This document shows, piece by piece, positions 1 through 7,049 of a DNA stretch of 29,605 bases (position 1 is its first letter; each line of letters starts with the position of its first letter). The position numbers and the translations under genes are program-made. The notes under the pieces were generated by a model. That model was not told the DNA's origin. It made no database searches and was given only the letters and a program-made list of their open reading frames with translations. Origin of the DNA: JABCPE02 sp963518845 (GTDB lineage Bacteria > Bacteroidota > Bacteroidia > Flavobacteriales > Weeksellaceae); contig CAUQKV010000020.1 in NCBI GenBank assembly GCA_963518845.1, positions 1 to 29,605 on the forward strand, written 5' to 3'.

Positions 1-15
1 AATTAATTATATTTT

Positions 16-900
16 ATGAAAAAATATATAAAACTCCTTAGAATAGAACAATGGATTAAAAATATTTTTGTCTTTCTGCCCTTATTTTTTTCAGGGTCTT
101 TTCTTCATTTGGAGTTGTTTAGTGTGAGTTTATTTGCGTTTTTTATTTTCTCTTTTACGGCAAGTTGTATTTACATAATCAATGATTATACAGATATAGA
201 AGCAGACAAAAAACACCCTGAAAAATGCAAAAGACCGCTGGCTTCAGGAGAAATCAGTAAATCGACAGCAAAATTAGTTTTTGCAGGTTTAGTTTTTCTA
301 GTTGTTTCTTTGACAAGCCTTGCAGGATTTCTTTTTTCAATAGACCTACTCTATTTTTCTCTTGTCATTAGCGCCTATTTTATTATGAATATCGCCTATA
401 CTTTTAGGCTGAAACATATCGCGATAGTTGATATTTCTATCATTGCTTTGGGCTTTGTTTTTAGGGTTTTGGCAGGTGGATATATTACAGGTATTTGGAT
501 TTCTCAGTGGGCTATTTTACTGACATTTTTGCTGGCTTTGGTTTTAGCAATTGGAAAGAGACGAGGCGAACTCATAAACTCACAAATAAATGGAAAAACG
601 AGAAAAGCTCTGGATGGGTACAATATTCAGTTTGCGGACATTGTATTGGCGGTAAGTTGTTCATTAGCAATCATTTGTTATGTGATGTTTACCCTCTCTC
701 CTGATGTTCAATCCAGATTTAATCAAAATATTTTTTACACCACATTTTTTGTTATTTTTGTTTTTTTGAGATATTTACAGCAGACTTTGGTGTATAACAA
801 AACGGAATCTCCTACTAAAACCTTTTATAGAGATAAATACATACAAGTTACTGTTTTACTTTGGATTATATCTTTCGTATTAATGATTTACTTTAAGTAA
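16..900 (+). CDS. UbiA-family prenyltransferase (decaprenyl-phosphate phosphoribosyltransferase-like)
   Basis: This is a 294-residue polytopic membrane protein of the UbiA superfamily. The Asp-rich motif N56-D-Y-T-D60-I-E-A-D64 followed by K-x-x-R-P-L-A-S-G is the Mg2+/diphosphate-binding signature of the family, and about eight or nine hydrophobic segments follow. The version with 'IKNIFVFLPLFF' near the N terminus and 'KRRGEL' mid-protein resembles the group that transfers phosphoribose from PRPP to polyprenyl phosphate (mycobacterial Rv3806c type) more than ubiquinone or menaquinone enzymes. A HAD phosphatase-like gene follows after four bases, which fits an operon making a decaprenyl-phospho-sugar. 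The substrate is inferred. The ATG at 16 is the first start available, and the promoter lies before the window or is not visible. Confidence 0.8.
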   Translation: MKKYIKLLRIEQWIKNIFVFLPLFFSGSFLHLELFSVSLFAFFIFSFTASCIYIINDYTDIEADKKHPEKCKRPLASGEISKSTAKLVFAGLVFLVVSLTSLAGFLFSIDLLYFSLVISAYFIMNIAYTFRLKHIAIVDISIIALGFVFRVLAGGYITGIWISQWAILLTFLLALVLAIGKRRGELINSQINGKTRKALDGYNIQFADIVLAVSCSLAIICYVMFTLSPDVQSRFNQNIFYTTFFVIFVFLRYLQQTLVYNKTESPTKTFYRDKYIQVTVLLWIISFVLMIYFK

Positions 901-904
901 GATT

Positions 905-1495
905 ATGCAAAAAAAATTATATTGTTTTGACTTTGATGGCACTTTGACGAAAAGAGACACTATGTTTGCTTTTCTTAAATTTTATGAACCTAAAAAATTC
1001 TATACTAGTTTCATCAAACACATTCCTCTTTTCATCATGCTAAAACTAAAATTAGCCAATACTGGAGAGGTCAAAAAAAGTTTTGTCAATTCTATTTTAA
1101 AAGGAAAAACACGACAGGAAATAGAATCCAAATCTTTACAATTTTTTAATGAAAACTATCCGAGCCTTATCCGAGAAAGCGCCATAGATTTCATCAATCA
1201 AATTGACCGAACTACTACCAAATGTCTCTTGGTGACAGCATCTCTGGATATCTGGGCAAAACCATTTGCAGAAAAATGGAAAATGGGTTTGGTGGCCACG
1301 CAGGCGCACTTCGAAAACGATATTTTTACAGGAAAATTCAGCACCAAAAACTGCAACGGACAGGAAAAAGTAAACAGAATAAAAAAGCTTATTGAAAAGG
1401 AAGCTTTCGATAAAATCATCGCTTTTGGTGACACCTCAGGAGACCAAGAAATGCTTTCTTGGGCGGATGAGGGTTTTTATCGTTTTTTTCATTAA
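905..1495 (+). CDS. HAD-superfamily hydrolase, subfamily IB (PSPase-like)
   Basis: A 196-residue soluble phosphatase-like protein. HAD motif I is D9-F-D11-G-T-L-T with the nucleophile and acid/base aspartates, motif II is the Thr/Ser in 'LLVTASLDIW' near residue 110, and motif III is 'FGDTSGDQEM' near residue 175. The helical cap between motifs I and II is typical of subfamily IB (phosphoserine-phosphatase-like; TIGR01490 type). Length is normal for the group. It starts four bases after the UbiA-family gene and is probably co-transcribed, so it may dephosphorylate the product of that enzyme; this is an inference from context. The stop codon TAA is also the first part of a -7-type box (1493-1500) for the next gene. 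Confidence 0.8.
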   Translation: MQKKLYCFDFDGTLTKRDTMFAFLKFYEPKKFYTSFIKHIPLFIMLKLKLANTGEVKKSFVNSILKGKTRQEIESKSLQFFNENYPSLIRESAIDFINQIDRTTTKCLLVTASLDIWAKPFAEKWKMGLVATQAHFENDIFTGKFSTKNCNGQEKVNRIKKLIEKEAFDKIIAFGDTSGDQEMLSWADEGFYRFFH

Positions 1496-1500
1496 ATTTG
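1493..1500 (+). promoter_or_regulatory. -7 box TAAATTTG ahead of the small secreted protein
   Basis: An exact match to the Bacteroidota -7 consensus TAnnTTTG. It overlaps the stop codon of the HAD gene and lies 13 bases before the next ATG. No clear TTTG -33 box is seen at 19-21 bases upstream, so this may be an internal promoter for the gene pair 1514-3167 or a chance match. Confidence 0.45.
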
Positions 1501-1513
1501 TCAAAATATTGAT

Positions 1514-2008
1514 ATGAAACATTTTATTTTAATAGGATTTATGAGCATTTTCACATCTTGTTTTTCTCAGAAAAAAGTGAAAAATGACGCCAAAACATCT
1601 TTTTCCACAGAAAAAGATATTTTCTATTCCAACCAAAATGGTGGTGCATTATATCCAAGTTTTTCTTTGATTAAAAGCCAAGAAGAATTGGATAAAGCAT
1701 TACTGGGCGAAGGAACATTCATAATAAGTGATGAAAATACTGACAATCAAAAAATAAAATTCCCTAAAAACAGAAAAGTAATAAAGTACAACTTGGGAGA
1801 ATTTCGGTCTGGAAGCCACACACCTGAGAAGCTTGATGCTTACAGAGTGAATGAAGAAACTTTGGAATTGTTCATCAAAAAAGGAAAATTTGAAAAAGAA
1901 CATGAAAATGATTTAGAGTTTAGTATTCAGGTAGTTACCAGACCTTACATCATTTTTTCGGTTCCAAAAAAACTAGAATTCAAAAAAATCTCAATAATCT
2001 ATGAATAA
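1514..2008 (+). CDS. Hypothetical secreted protein or lipoprotein
   Basis: I do not recognise this 164-residue protein with certainty. The N terminus (MKHFILIGFMSIFTSC) is a short basic and hydrophobic leader ending in F-T-S-C16, which could be a lipobox with an unusual Phe at -3; otherwise it is a non-lipidated signal peptide ending near 'FSQ'. The C-terminal half has alternating beta-type segments and a 'VVTRPYIIFSVPKK' stretch that faintly recalls the PrcB C-terminal fold; this is a weak impression only. The last eight bases overlap the start of the cysteine desulfurase (ATGAATAA), so the two genes are translationally coupled and in one transcript. Confidence 0.7.
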   Translation: MKHFILIGFMSIFTSCFSQKKVKNDAKTSFSTEKDIFYSNQNGGALYPSFSLIKSQEELDKALLGEGTFIISDENTDNQKIKFPKNRKVIKYNLGEFRSGSHTPEKLDAYRVNEETLELFIKKGKFEKEHENDLEFSIQVVTRPYIIFSVPKKLEFKKISIIYE

Positions 2009-3167
2009 AATATATTTAGACAACGCAGCAACTACTCCTCTAAATGAACAAGTTATAGAAGAAATGCTGTCCGCGATGAGAAATCATTATGGAAATCCCT
2101 CCTCTACGCACAGCATCGGGCAAGAGGCTAAAACCTTGATAGAAAATACCCGAAGAAAAATCGCAGAATACCTGCGAGTAACTCCTGGTGAGATTATTTT
2201 CACTTCGTGCGGAACGGAGTCTAACAACTTGATTATCAAATCTTGCGTGGAGCATCTCGGAGTTGAAAGAATCATTTCTTCTGCCCTTGAGCATAAATGT
2301 GTGTCAGAATCCTGCCTTGAAATGAAAAACCACAAAGGCGTGGAGCTTGTCTATCTTCGCCCTGACAGAAATGGGAATTTTGATTTAGCCGAGCTGGAAA
2401 AAATCCTAAAATCCTCTAATAAAAAGACTTTGGTGAGCCTGATGCACGCGAATAATGAAATCGGAAATTTATTAGACATAGAAAAAACCGCTGAAATATG
2501 TAAGCAAAATCATGCTCTCTTCCATTCTGACACTGTGCAGACTGTGGGGCATTTGGATTTGGATTTTTCAAAAATTCCTATTGATTTCGCTTCGTGCAGT
2601 GCTCATAAATTCCATGGCCCGAAAGGTGTAGGATTTGCCTTTGTCAGAAAATCCTCTGGTCTGAAAGGTCTTATCGTGGGAGGAACACAGGAAAGAAGCC
2701 TGAGAGCAGGAACAGAAAATGTGGTGGGAATTGTTGGTTTAGGGAAAGCATTAGAATTGTCAATAGAGAATTTAGAAAAATATTCTACTCATATTCAAGG
2801 AATTAAAGACTATGCTATTTCAGAACTGAAAAAAGCATTTCCTAACATTAAATTTAATGGACAATCTTCCAATAAAGAAAAAAGCCTTTACACGGTGCTG
2901 AGTCTAGCACTGCCGTTCAAGAATCCTCTGATAGGCTTACAGCTAGATATGAAGGGAATTGCAGTTTCCCAAGGAAGTGCGTGTAGCTCTGGCGCTAGCA
3001 AGCCTTCTATGGTGCTGATGTCCATCCAGACAGAAGAAGAGATGGACACTACGACTCCGCTTAGAGTTTCGTTTAGCAATAAAACCACCAAAGAAGATAT
3101 AGATAAATTGATATCTGCTCTAAATGAAATTGTTCAAGAAAATAAAATAGAAATCAATAATAATTAG
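2001..3167 (+). CDS. Cysteine desulfurase, NifS/IscS-like
   Basis: A 388-residue fold-type I PLP enzyme that removes sulfur from L-cysteine for Fe-S clusters or tRNA thiolation in the cytoplasm. The PLP-binding lysine is K203 in 'SAHKFHGPKG', and the N-terminal 'YLDNAATTPL' and 'RAGTENV' (235-241) are family signatures. The catalytic cysteine is C328 in 'GSACSSGA', in a short-loop context typical of IscS/NifS rather than SufS. Length is normal. The ATG at 2001 overlaps the previous stop by eight bases. No iscU, fdx or other Fe-S assembly gene is adjacent, so whether it serves iron-sulfur or tRNA (MnmA-type) sulfur transfer cannot be told from context. Confidence 0.92.
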   Translation: MNKIYLDNAATTPLNEQVIEEMLSAMRNHYGNPSSTHSIGQEAKTLIENTRRKIAEYLRVTPGEIIFTSCGTESNNLIIKSCVEHLGVERIISSALEHKCVSESCLEMKNHKGVELVYLRPDRNGNFDLAELEKILKSSNKKTLVSLMHANNEIGNLLDIEKTAEICKQNHALFHSDTVQTVGHLDLDFSKIPIDFASCSAHKFHGPKGVGFAFVRKSSGLKGLIVGGTQERSLRAGTENVVGIVGLGKALELSIENLEKYSTHIQGIKDYAISELKKAFPNIKFNGQSSNKEKSLYTVLSLALPFKNPLIGLQLDMKGIAVSQGSACSSGASKPSMVLMSIQTEEEMDTTTPLRVSFSNKTTKEDIDKLISALNEIVQENKIEINNN

Positions 3168-3195
3168 TATAGATTTTACAATAAAAAGATTGTTG

Positions 3196-3203
3196 TATTT
3201 TTG
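3196..3203 (+). promoter_or_regulatory. -7 box TATTTTTG of trxA
   Basis: A TAnnTTTG match 29 bases before the trxA ATG, in the 65-base gap after the cysteine desulfurase. A predicted start about 5 bases downstream gives a leader near 25 bases. No good TTTG -33 box is seen at the usual distance. Confidence 0.55.
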
Positions 3204-3232
3204 CATCAAGTTTAATATAAAATATATTTATC

Positions 3233-3550
3233 ATGGCACTAACAGTTACAGACGGAACATTTAAAGAATCCGTATTACAATCAGATAAACCAGTATTAGT
3301 AGACTTTTGGGCTACTTGGTGTGGACCTTGTAGAATGCTTTCTCCAGTTATCGAGCAGCTTCATAACGAGTTTGAAGGCAAGGCCGTAGTTGCAAAAGTA
3401 GATGTTGATAACAATCAGCAAGTATCTTTGGAATATGGTATCAGAAGCATCCCTACTCTTCTTATTTTCAAAAATGGAGAAGTGGTTGATAAAATAGTAG
3501 GACTTTCTCCAAAAGAAGTTATTGCAGAGAAACTTTCTGCACATTTATAA
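3233..3550 (+). CDS. trxA: Thioredoxin
   Basis: A 105-residue classic single-domain thioredoxin. The redox site is W29-C30-G-P-C33, the preceding 'VLVDFWA' strand carries the buried Asp24, and the cis-proline is P74 in 'RSIPTL'. There is no signal peptide, so it acts in the cytoplasm, reducing protein disulfides with electrons from thioredoxin reductase. It is a single-gene unit with its own -7 box and a strong hairpin terminator 23 bases after the stop. ATG at 3233 gives the canonical thioredoxin length. Confidence 0.97.
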   Translation: MALTVTDGTFKESVLQSDKPVLVDFWATWCGPCRMLSPVIEQLHNEFEGKAVVAKVDVDNNQQVSLEYGIRSIPTLLIFKNGEVVDKIVGLSPKEVIAEKLSAHL

Positions 3551-3572
3551 AAAAAATATTTATTTGATAATG

Positions 3573-3604
3573 AATGCTTTTCGTAATCGGAAAGCATTTT
3601 TTTT
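3573..3604 (+). terminator. Rho-independent terminator of trxA
   Basis: An 11-bp stem (3573-3583 pairing with 3588-3598, one G-T wobble) with a TAAT loop, followed by an eight-T run. It sits just after trxA and before the tRNA promoter. Confidence 0.85.
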
Positions 3605-3612
3605 ATTATTTA

Positions 3613-3644
3613 TTTGCTGGTAAAAATAAATATGTATATATTTG
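3613..3644 (+). promoter_or_regulatory. Consensus promoter of the tRNA-Asp pair
   Basis: TTTG at 3613-3616, a 20-base spacer, then TATATTTG at 3637-3644, which is close to the ideal Bacteroidota housekeeping promoter. The start site should fall near 3649, about 37 bases before the first tRNA. Confidence 0.75.
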
Positions 3645-3685
3645 CACTCACAAAATCAAGAATAGAAGTTCATAATAAACAAAAA

Positions 3686-3759
3686 GATCCGGTAGTTCAG
3701 TTGGTTAGAATGCCGCCCTGTCACGGCGGAGGTCGCGGGTTCGAGTCCCGTCCGGATCG
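3686..3759 (+). tRNA. tRNA-Asp (GTC), copy 1
   Basis: A 74-base cloverleaf. The acceptor stem is GATCCGG with CCGGATC and discriminator G at 3759. The anticodon stem CCGCC/GGCGG (3713-3717 with 3725-3729) presents GTC at 3720-3722. The T arm is GCGGG-TTCGAGT-CCCGT. The 3' CCA is not encoded (the sequence continues CACC), so it must be added by CCA-transferase. It is identical to copy 2. Confidence 0.97.
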
Positions 3760-3794
3760 CACCATAATTTTAAGGTTTTAAAAATTTGTTTTTA

Positions 3795-3868
3795 GATCCG
3801 GTAGTTCAGTTGGTTAGAATGCCGCCCTGTCACGGCGGAGGTCGCGGGTTCGAGTCCCGTCCGGATCG
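3795..3868 (+). tRNA. tRNA-Asp (GTC), copy 2
   Basis: All 74 bases are identical to copy 1, including the GTC anticodon and the lack of an encoded CCA. It is only 35 bases downstream of copy 1 with no promoter between, so both should be cut from one precursor. A strong terminator hairpin begins four bases after the discriminator base. Confidence 0.97.
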
Positions 3869-3871
3869 CAC

Positions 3872-3899
3872 CCTCTTCATTTGATGAAGAGGTTTTTTT
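3872..3899 (+). terminator. Terminator of the tRNA-Asp transcript
   Basis: A perfect 9-bp stem (3872-3880 with 3884-3892) with a three-base loop, followed by seven Ts. It begins almost at the 3' end of the second tRNA, so the hairpin would also mark the 3' trailer for processing. Confidence 0.9.
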
Positions 3900-3944
3900 G
3901 TTATTATAGCTAAGATTAAATATCATTCTTAAGTAAAATTTATT

Positions 3945-3952
3945 TACTTTTG
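3945..3952 (+). promoter_or_regulatory. -7 box TACTTTTG of lysS
   Basis: A TAnnTTTG match 24 bases before the ATG at 3977. The -33 region has no clear TTTG. It lies downstream of the tRNA terminator, so lysS has its own promoter. Confidence 0.55.
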
Positions 3953-3976
3953 CAGTCTAATTAAATAAGATTGAAA

Positions 3977-5671
3977 ATGTCATTATCAGAACAAGAAATC
4001 ATACGCCGAGAGAAGTTAGAAAAACTTACCCAAATGGGAATCAATGCATTCCCAGCGGACGAATATACTATTACGGACTCTGCACAGTCTATAAAAGAAG
4101 GTTTTGAAGAAGGAAAAAAGGTAAAAATAGCAGGAAGACTTATTTCTAGAAGAATACAAGGAAAGGCTTCTTTTGCCGAATTGCAGGACTCTTCTGGGCG
4201 TATTCAGGTTTATTTCAACAGAGATGAAATCTGCCCGACTGATGATAAAGAACTTTATAATAAAGTGTACAAGCACCTTTTGGACATCGGTGATATCATC
4301 GGTGTAGAAGGAGAATTGTTCAAAACTCAGGTAGGAGAAATGACAGTAATGGTGAAAAATTTCACTCTTTTGACTAAAACTCTCCGACCGCTTCCTTTTG
4401 CTAAAATAGATGAAAACGGCGTTGTTCATGATGCTTTCAACGATCCTGAACTTCGTTACCGCCAGAGATATGTGGATTTAGTAGTAAATCCAGAGGTAAA
4501 GGAGGTTTTCGTAAAGAGAACTAAACTATTCAATGCAATGCGCCAGTTCTTTAATGATGCTGGATATTTTGAGGTAGAAACACCTATTCTACAGTCTATC
4601 CCTGGGGGAGCTGCCGCACGGCCATTTATCACTCATCATAATGCTTTGGACATTCCATTATACCTTAGAATTGCTAATGAATTATATCTAAAAAGACTGA
4701 TTGTCGGTGGTTTTGATGGTGTATATGAGTTTTCTAAAAACTTCCGTAATGAAGGCATGGACAGAACCCACAACCCTGAATTTACGGCAATGGAAATCTA
4801 TGTAGCATACAAGGATTACAACTGGATGATGGACTTCACCGAAAGACTTTTGGAGCATTGTGCCAAAGCTGTAAATGGAACAACTAAAGCAGTTTTCGGA
4901 GAACACGAAATAGACTGGAAAGCTCCTTACGAAAGAATTTCTATGACAGATGCCATCAAGAAATTTACAGGATACGATATCACTGGCAAGAGCGAAGAAG
5001 AACTTAGAACATTCGCGAAATCCATTGGTATAAATGTAGATGAGACAATGGGTAAAGGAAAACTGATAGATGAAATATTTGGAGAAAAATGCGAGGGTAA
5101 CTTTATCCAGCCTACTTTCATTACGGATTATCCAATAGAAATGTCGCCTTTGACTAAAAAACACAGAGATAAAGAAGGTTTGACCGAAAGATTTGAGCTG
5201 ATGGTCTGCGGTAAGGAAATTGCAAATTCTTATTCCGAACTAAATGACCCAATAGACCAGCGCGAAAGATTTGAGGAACAAATGAAACTTTCCGAAAAAG
5301 GAGATGATGAAGCGATGTTCATAGACCAAGACTTCCTTCGTGCTTTGGAGTACGGAATGCCTCCAACAGCTGGTTTAGGGATAGGTATGGACAGACTGAT
5401 GATGTTCCTTACCAATAATGCGTCTATCCAAGAAGTGCTGTTTTTCCCTCAGATGAGACCAGAAAAGAAGATGCCGGCAATAGAACTGGGAGATGATGAA
5501 AAATTGATTTTAGAAATCTTAAAATCTGGTGAAGTGATGCCACTTTCTGAGGTTAAAGAAAAATCCCAACTATCTGGTAAAAAATGGGATAAAGCAACCA
5601 AAAACCTTACGAAAAGCAACATCGTAAAAGTAGAAAAAACAGAAACCGATTTACTGATGCAGTTGGTTTAG
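3977..5671 (+). CDS. lysS: Lysyl-tRNA synthetase, class II
   Basis: Charges tRNA-Lys with lysine in the cytoplasm. The protein is 564 residues when started at the ATG at 3977; a TTG two codons upstream is open but less likely. An N-terminal OB-fold anticodon-binding domain covers roughly residues 45-135 ('VKIAGRLISRR...ASFAELQD'). The class II catalytic core follows, with motif 2 'FRNEGMDRTHNPEFTAME' near 256-273 and motif 3 'GLGIGMDRLMMF' near 470. The protein is about 60 residues longer than E. coli LysRS because of a charged C-terminal extension (about 505-564) that looks like a small helical or winged-helix domain; I believe flavobacterial LysRS commonly carries it. It ends in a bidirectional terminator shared with murF. 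Confidence 0.96.
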   Translation: MSLSEQEIIRREKLEKLTQMGINAFPADEYTITDSAQSIKEGFEEGKKVKIAGRLISRRIQGKASFAELQDSSGRIQVYFNRDEICPTDDKELYNKVYKHLLDIGDIIGVEGELFKTQVGEMTVMVKNFTLLTKTLRPLPFAKIDENGVVHDAFNDPELRYRQRYVDLVVNPEVKEVFVKRTKLFNAMRQFFNDAGYFEVETPILQSIPGGAAARPFITHHNALDIPLYLRIANELYLKRLIVGGFDGVYEFSKNFRNEGMDRTHNPEFTAMEIYVAYKDYNWMMDFTERLLEHCAKAVNGTTKAVFGEHEIDWKAPYERISMTDAIKKFTGYDITGKSEEELRTFAKSIGINVDETMGKGKLIDEIFGEKCEGNFIQPTFITDYPIEMSPLTKKHRDKEGLTERFELMVCGKEIANSYSELNDPIDQRERFEEQMKLSEKGDDEAMFIDQDFLRALEYGMPPTAGLGIGMDRLMMFLTNNASIQEVLFFPQMRPEKKMPAIELGDDEKLILEILKSGEVMPLSEVKEKSQLSGKKWDKATKNLTKSNIVKVEKTETDLLMQLV

Positions 5672-5676
5672 AAAAT

Positions 5677-5717
5677 AAAAAACAAAGGTTATTCTTTTTT
5701 GAATAACCTTTGTTTTT
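5677..5717. terminator. Bidirectional terminator between lysS and murF
   Basis: A long stem (about 5677-5694 pairing with 5701-5717) with a T6 loop and A/T flanks that give a T run on either strand. The murF stop codon (5716-5718) lies inside the T tract, so murF translation runs into its own terminator. Confidence 0.85.
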
Positions 5718-6987
5718 ATAAAAACTCTATTACTTTTTCTAATGCAATTCCTCTGGAACCTTTTAGTAGAATATTTTTATTCTTGATAGGATTTCGCTTT
5801 AAATATTCTATAAGTTCATCGGTATTTTTAAATGATTTTTCAGAAGGGTTCACCTGCTTAAAAATACTGCCCACGGTTATGATTTCATCTAAATTCAAGG
5901 ACTGAGCAAGCTCCCATATCTTCTGATGTTCTGTGATACTCTCCTCACCCAGTTCCAGCATATCTCCTATGATAACTATCTTAGAACCAGCAAATTGGCT
6001 AAAATTATTCAATGACAAAGCCATACTGCTGGGATTAGCATTATAAGTATCTAAAACTAATGTTTTCCCATTTTTCTCAACAACTTGTGAGCGCATATTG
6101 GTAGGTTTATAATTTTCTATTGCTGATTTAATTTCCTCAAAATCAATATCAAAATGCAAACCTAAACTTACCGCTGCACAAATATTAGTAAAATTATAGT
6201 CTCCCGTAAGATTGGACTGAATTTTTTGACCTTTATAAATGATTCCAACGAGATTATTTTCTACAAACTTTTCAAAATAAAACTGAGAATCACCTGAACC
6301 AAAAGTGATTTTTTTCGAATAATTTTTAGTTTTTTCTCGCTGAATTTCATCAACTTCATTTACTAATATTGTTTGGTCGTTCTGTTTTAAATATTCATAA
6401 AGTTCTGATTTTCCTTTTATTACACCTTCAAAACCACCAAAACCTTCTAAATGAGCTTTACCAAAATTAGTGATATAGCCTATATTTGGTTCTGCTAATG
6501 AACAGAGAAGTTCTATCTCTTTTTGATGATTTGCTCCCATTTCTATCACAGCAATTTCGTGTTCTTTCGTTATGGAAAGCAATGTAAGAGGAACTCCTAT
6601 ATGATTATTTAAATTTCCAAAAGTATATTGAGTTTTGTATTTTCTAGCCAATACAGAGGAAATTAACTCTTTAGTAGTGGTTTTTCCATTACTTCCTGTA
6701 AGTCCTATAATAGAAATTTGTAATTGTCTACGATGAAATAAAGCCAACTGTTGTAGAAAATCTAGTGTAGAAGGAACATAGAATATCTTTTTATCTATAT
6801 TTTCATATTCTTTTTTCTCAACTATTACAGCGGCAGCTCCGTTTCGTATGGCATCCTCTGCTTTTGTAGCAGCATCAAAATTCTCTCCTGAAAAAGCAAA
6901 GAAAACAGTTCCTCTCTCTATTTTTCTACTATCTATACTTATCTTTCCAGCTTGAAAATAACTAAAGTAAAAATCTTTAACATCCAT
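5716..6987 (-). CDS. murF: UDP-N-acetylmuramoyl-tripeptide--D-alanyl-D-alanine ligase
   Basis: A 423-residue Mur ligase that adds D-Ala-D-Ala to UDP-MurNAc-tripeptide, the last cytoplasmic step of peptidoglycan precursor synthesis. The N-terminal UDP-binding domain includes 'SIDSRKIERGTVFFAFSGENFDA'-like features (S-R-K near 20-22). The ATP P-loop is 'TGSNGKTTTKE' (97-107). The central domain has 'NNHIGVPLTLL' and 'EMGANHQKEI', and the C-terminal domain has 'DTYNANPSSM' and 'GDMLELG'. Length is slightly short but normal for Bacteroidota. The ATG at 6985-6987 is only four bases from a -7 box, which suggests a leaderless mRNA. It lies downstream of gldJ in the same direction but behind a terminator. 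Confidence 0.95.
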   Translation of the reverse strand: MDVKDFYFSYFQAGKISIDSRKIERGTVFFAFSGENFDAATKAEDAIRNGAAAVIVEKKEYENIDKKIFYVPSTLDFLQQLALFHRRQLQISIIGLTGSNGKTTTKELISSVLARKYKTQYTFGNLNNHIGVPLTLLSITKEHEIAVIEMGANHQKEIELLCSLAEPNIGYITNFGKAHLEGFGGFEGVIKGKSELYEYLKQNDQTILVNEVDEIQREKTKNYSKKITFGSGDSQFYFEKFVENNLVGIIYKGQKIQSNLTGDYNFTNICAAVSLGLHFDIDFEEIKSAIENYKPTNMRSQVVEKNGKTLVLDTYNANPSSMALSLNNFSQFAGSKIVIIGDMLELGEESITEHQKIWELAQSLNLDEIITVGSIFKQVNPSEKSFKNTDELIEYLKRNPIKNKNILLKGSRGIALEKVIEFL

Positions 6988-6991
6988 AGTT

Positions 6992-6999
6992 CAAAAATA
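6992..6999 (-). promoter_or_regulatory. -7 box TATTTTTG of murF, inside the tail of the gldJ terminator
   Basis: On the minus strand the gldJ terminator T tract reads T7-A-T5-G, and its end forms TATTTTTG, a TAnnTTTG match. The start codon follows after four bases, so transcription would begin at or next to the ATG. Confidence 0.5.
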
Positions 7000-7031
7000 A
7001 AAAAACCTTTCCAATTAGGAAAGGCTTTTTT
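6999..7031 (-). terminator. Terminator of gldJ
   Basis: A 7-bp stem (7006-7012 with 7018-7024) with a five-base loop, followed on the minus strand by seven Ts. It lies 19 bases beyond the gldJ stop. Confidence 0.8.
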
Positions 7032-7049
7032 AATATTTAAGGATATATT

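Larger units (their letters stand above)
3685..3872 (+). repeat. Tandem duplication carrying the two tRNA-Asp genes
   Basis: A 79-base unit (3685-3763 and 3794-3872) is repeated perfectly with a 109-base offset. The identity extends only one base 5' and four bases 3' of the mature tRNAs; the 30-base spacer has no other match. This looks like an old tandem duplication held identical by gene conversion or selection. Confidence 0.9.

Noticed and set aside
4688..5164. Long antisense open frame within lysS
   Set aside because: It is a shadow of a highly conserved aminoacyl-tRNA synthetase gene, with no family resemblance, start signal or promoter of its own.
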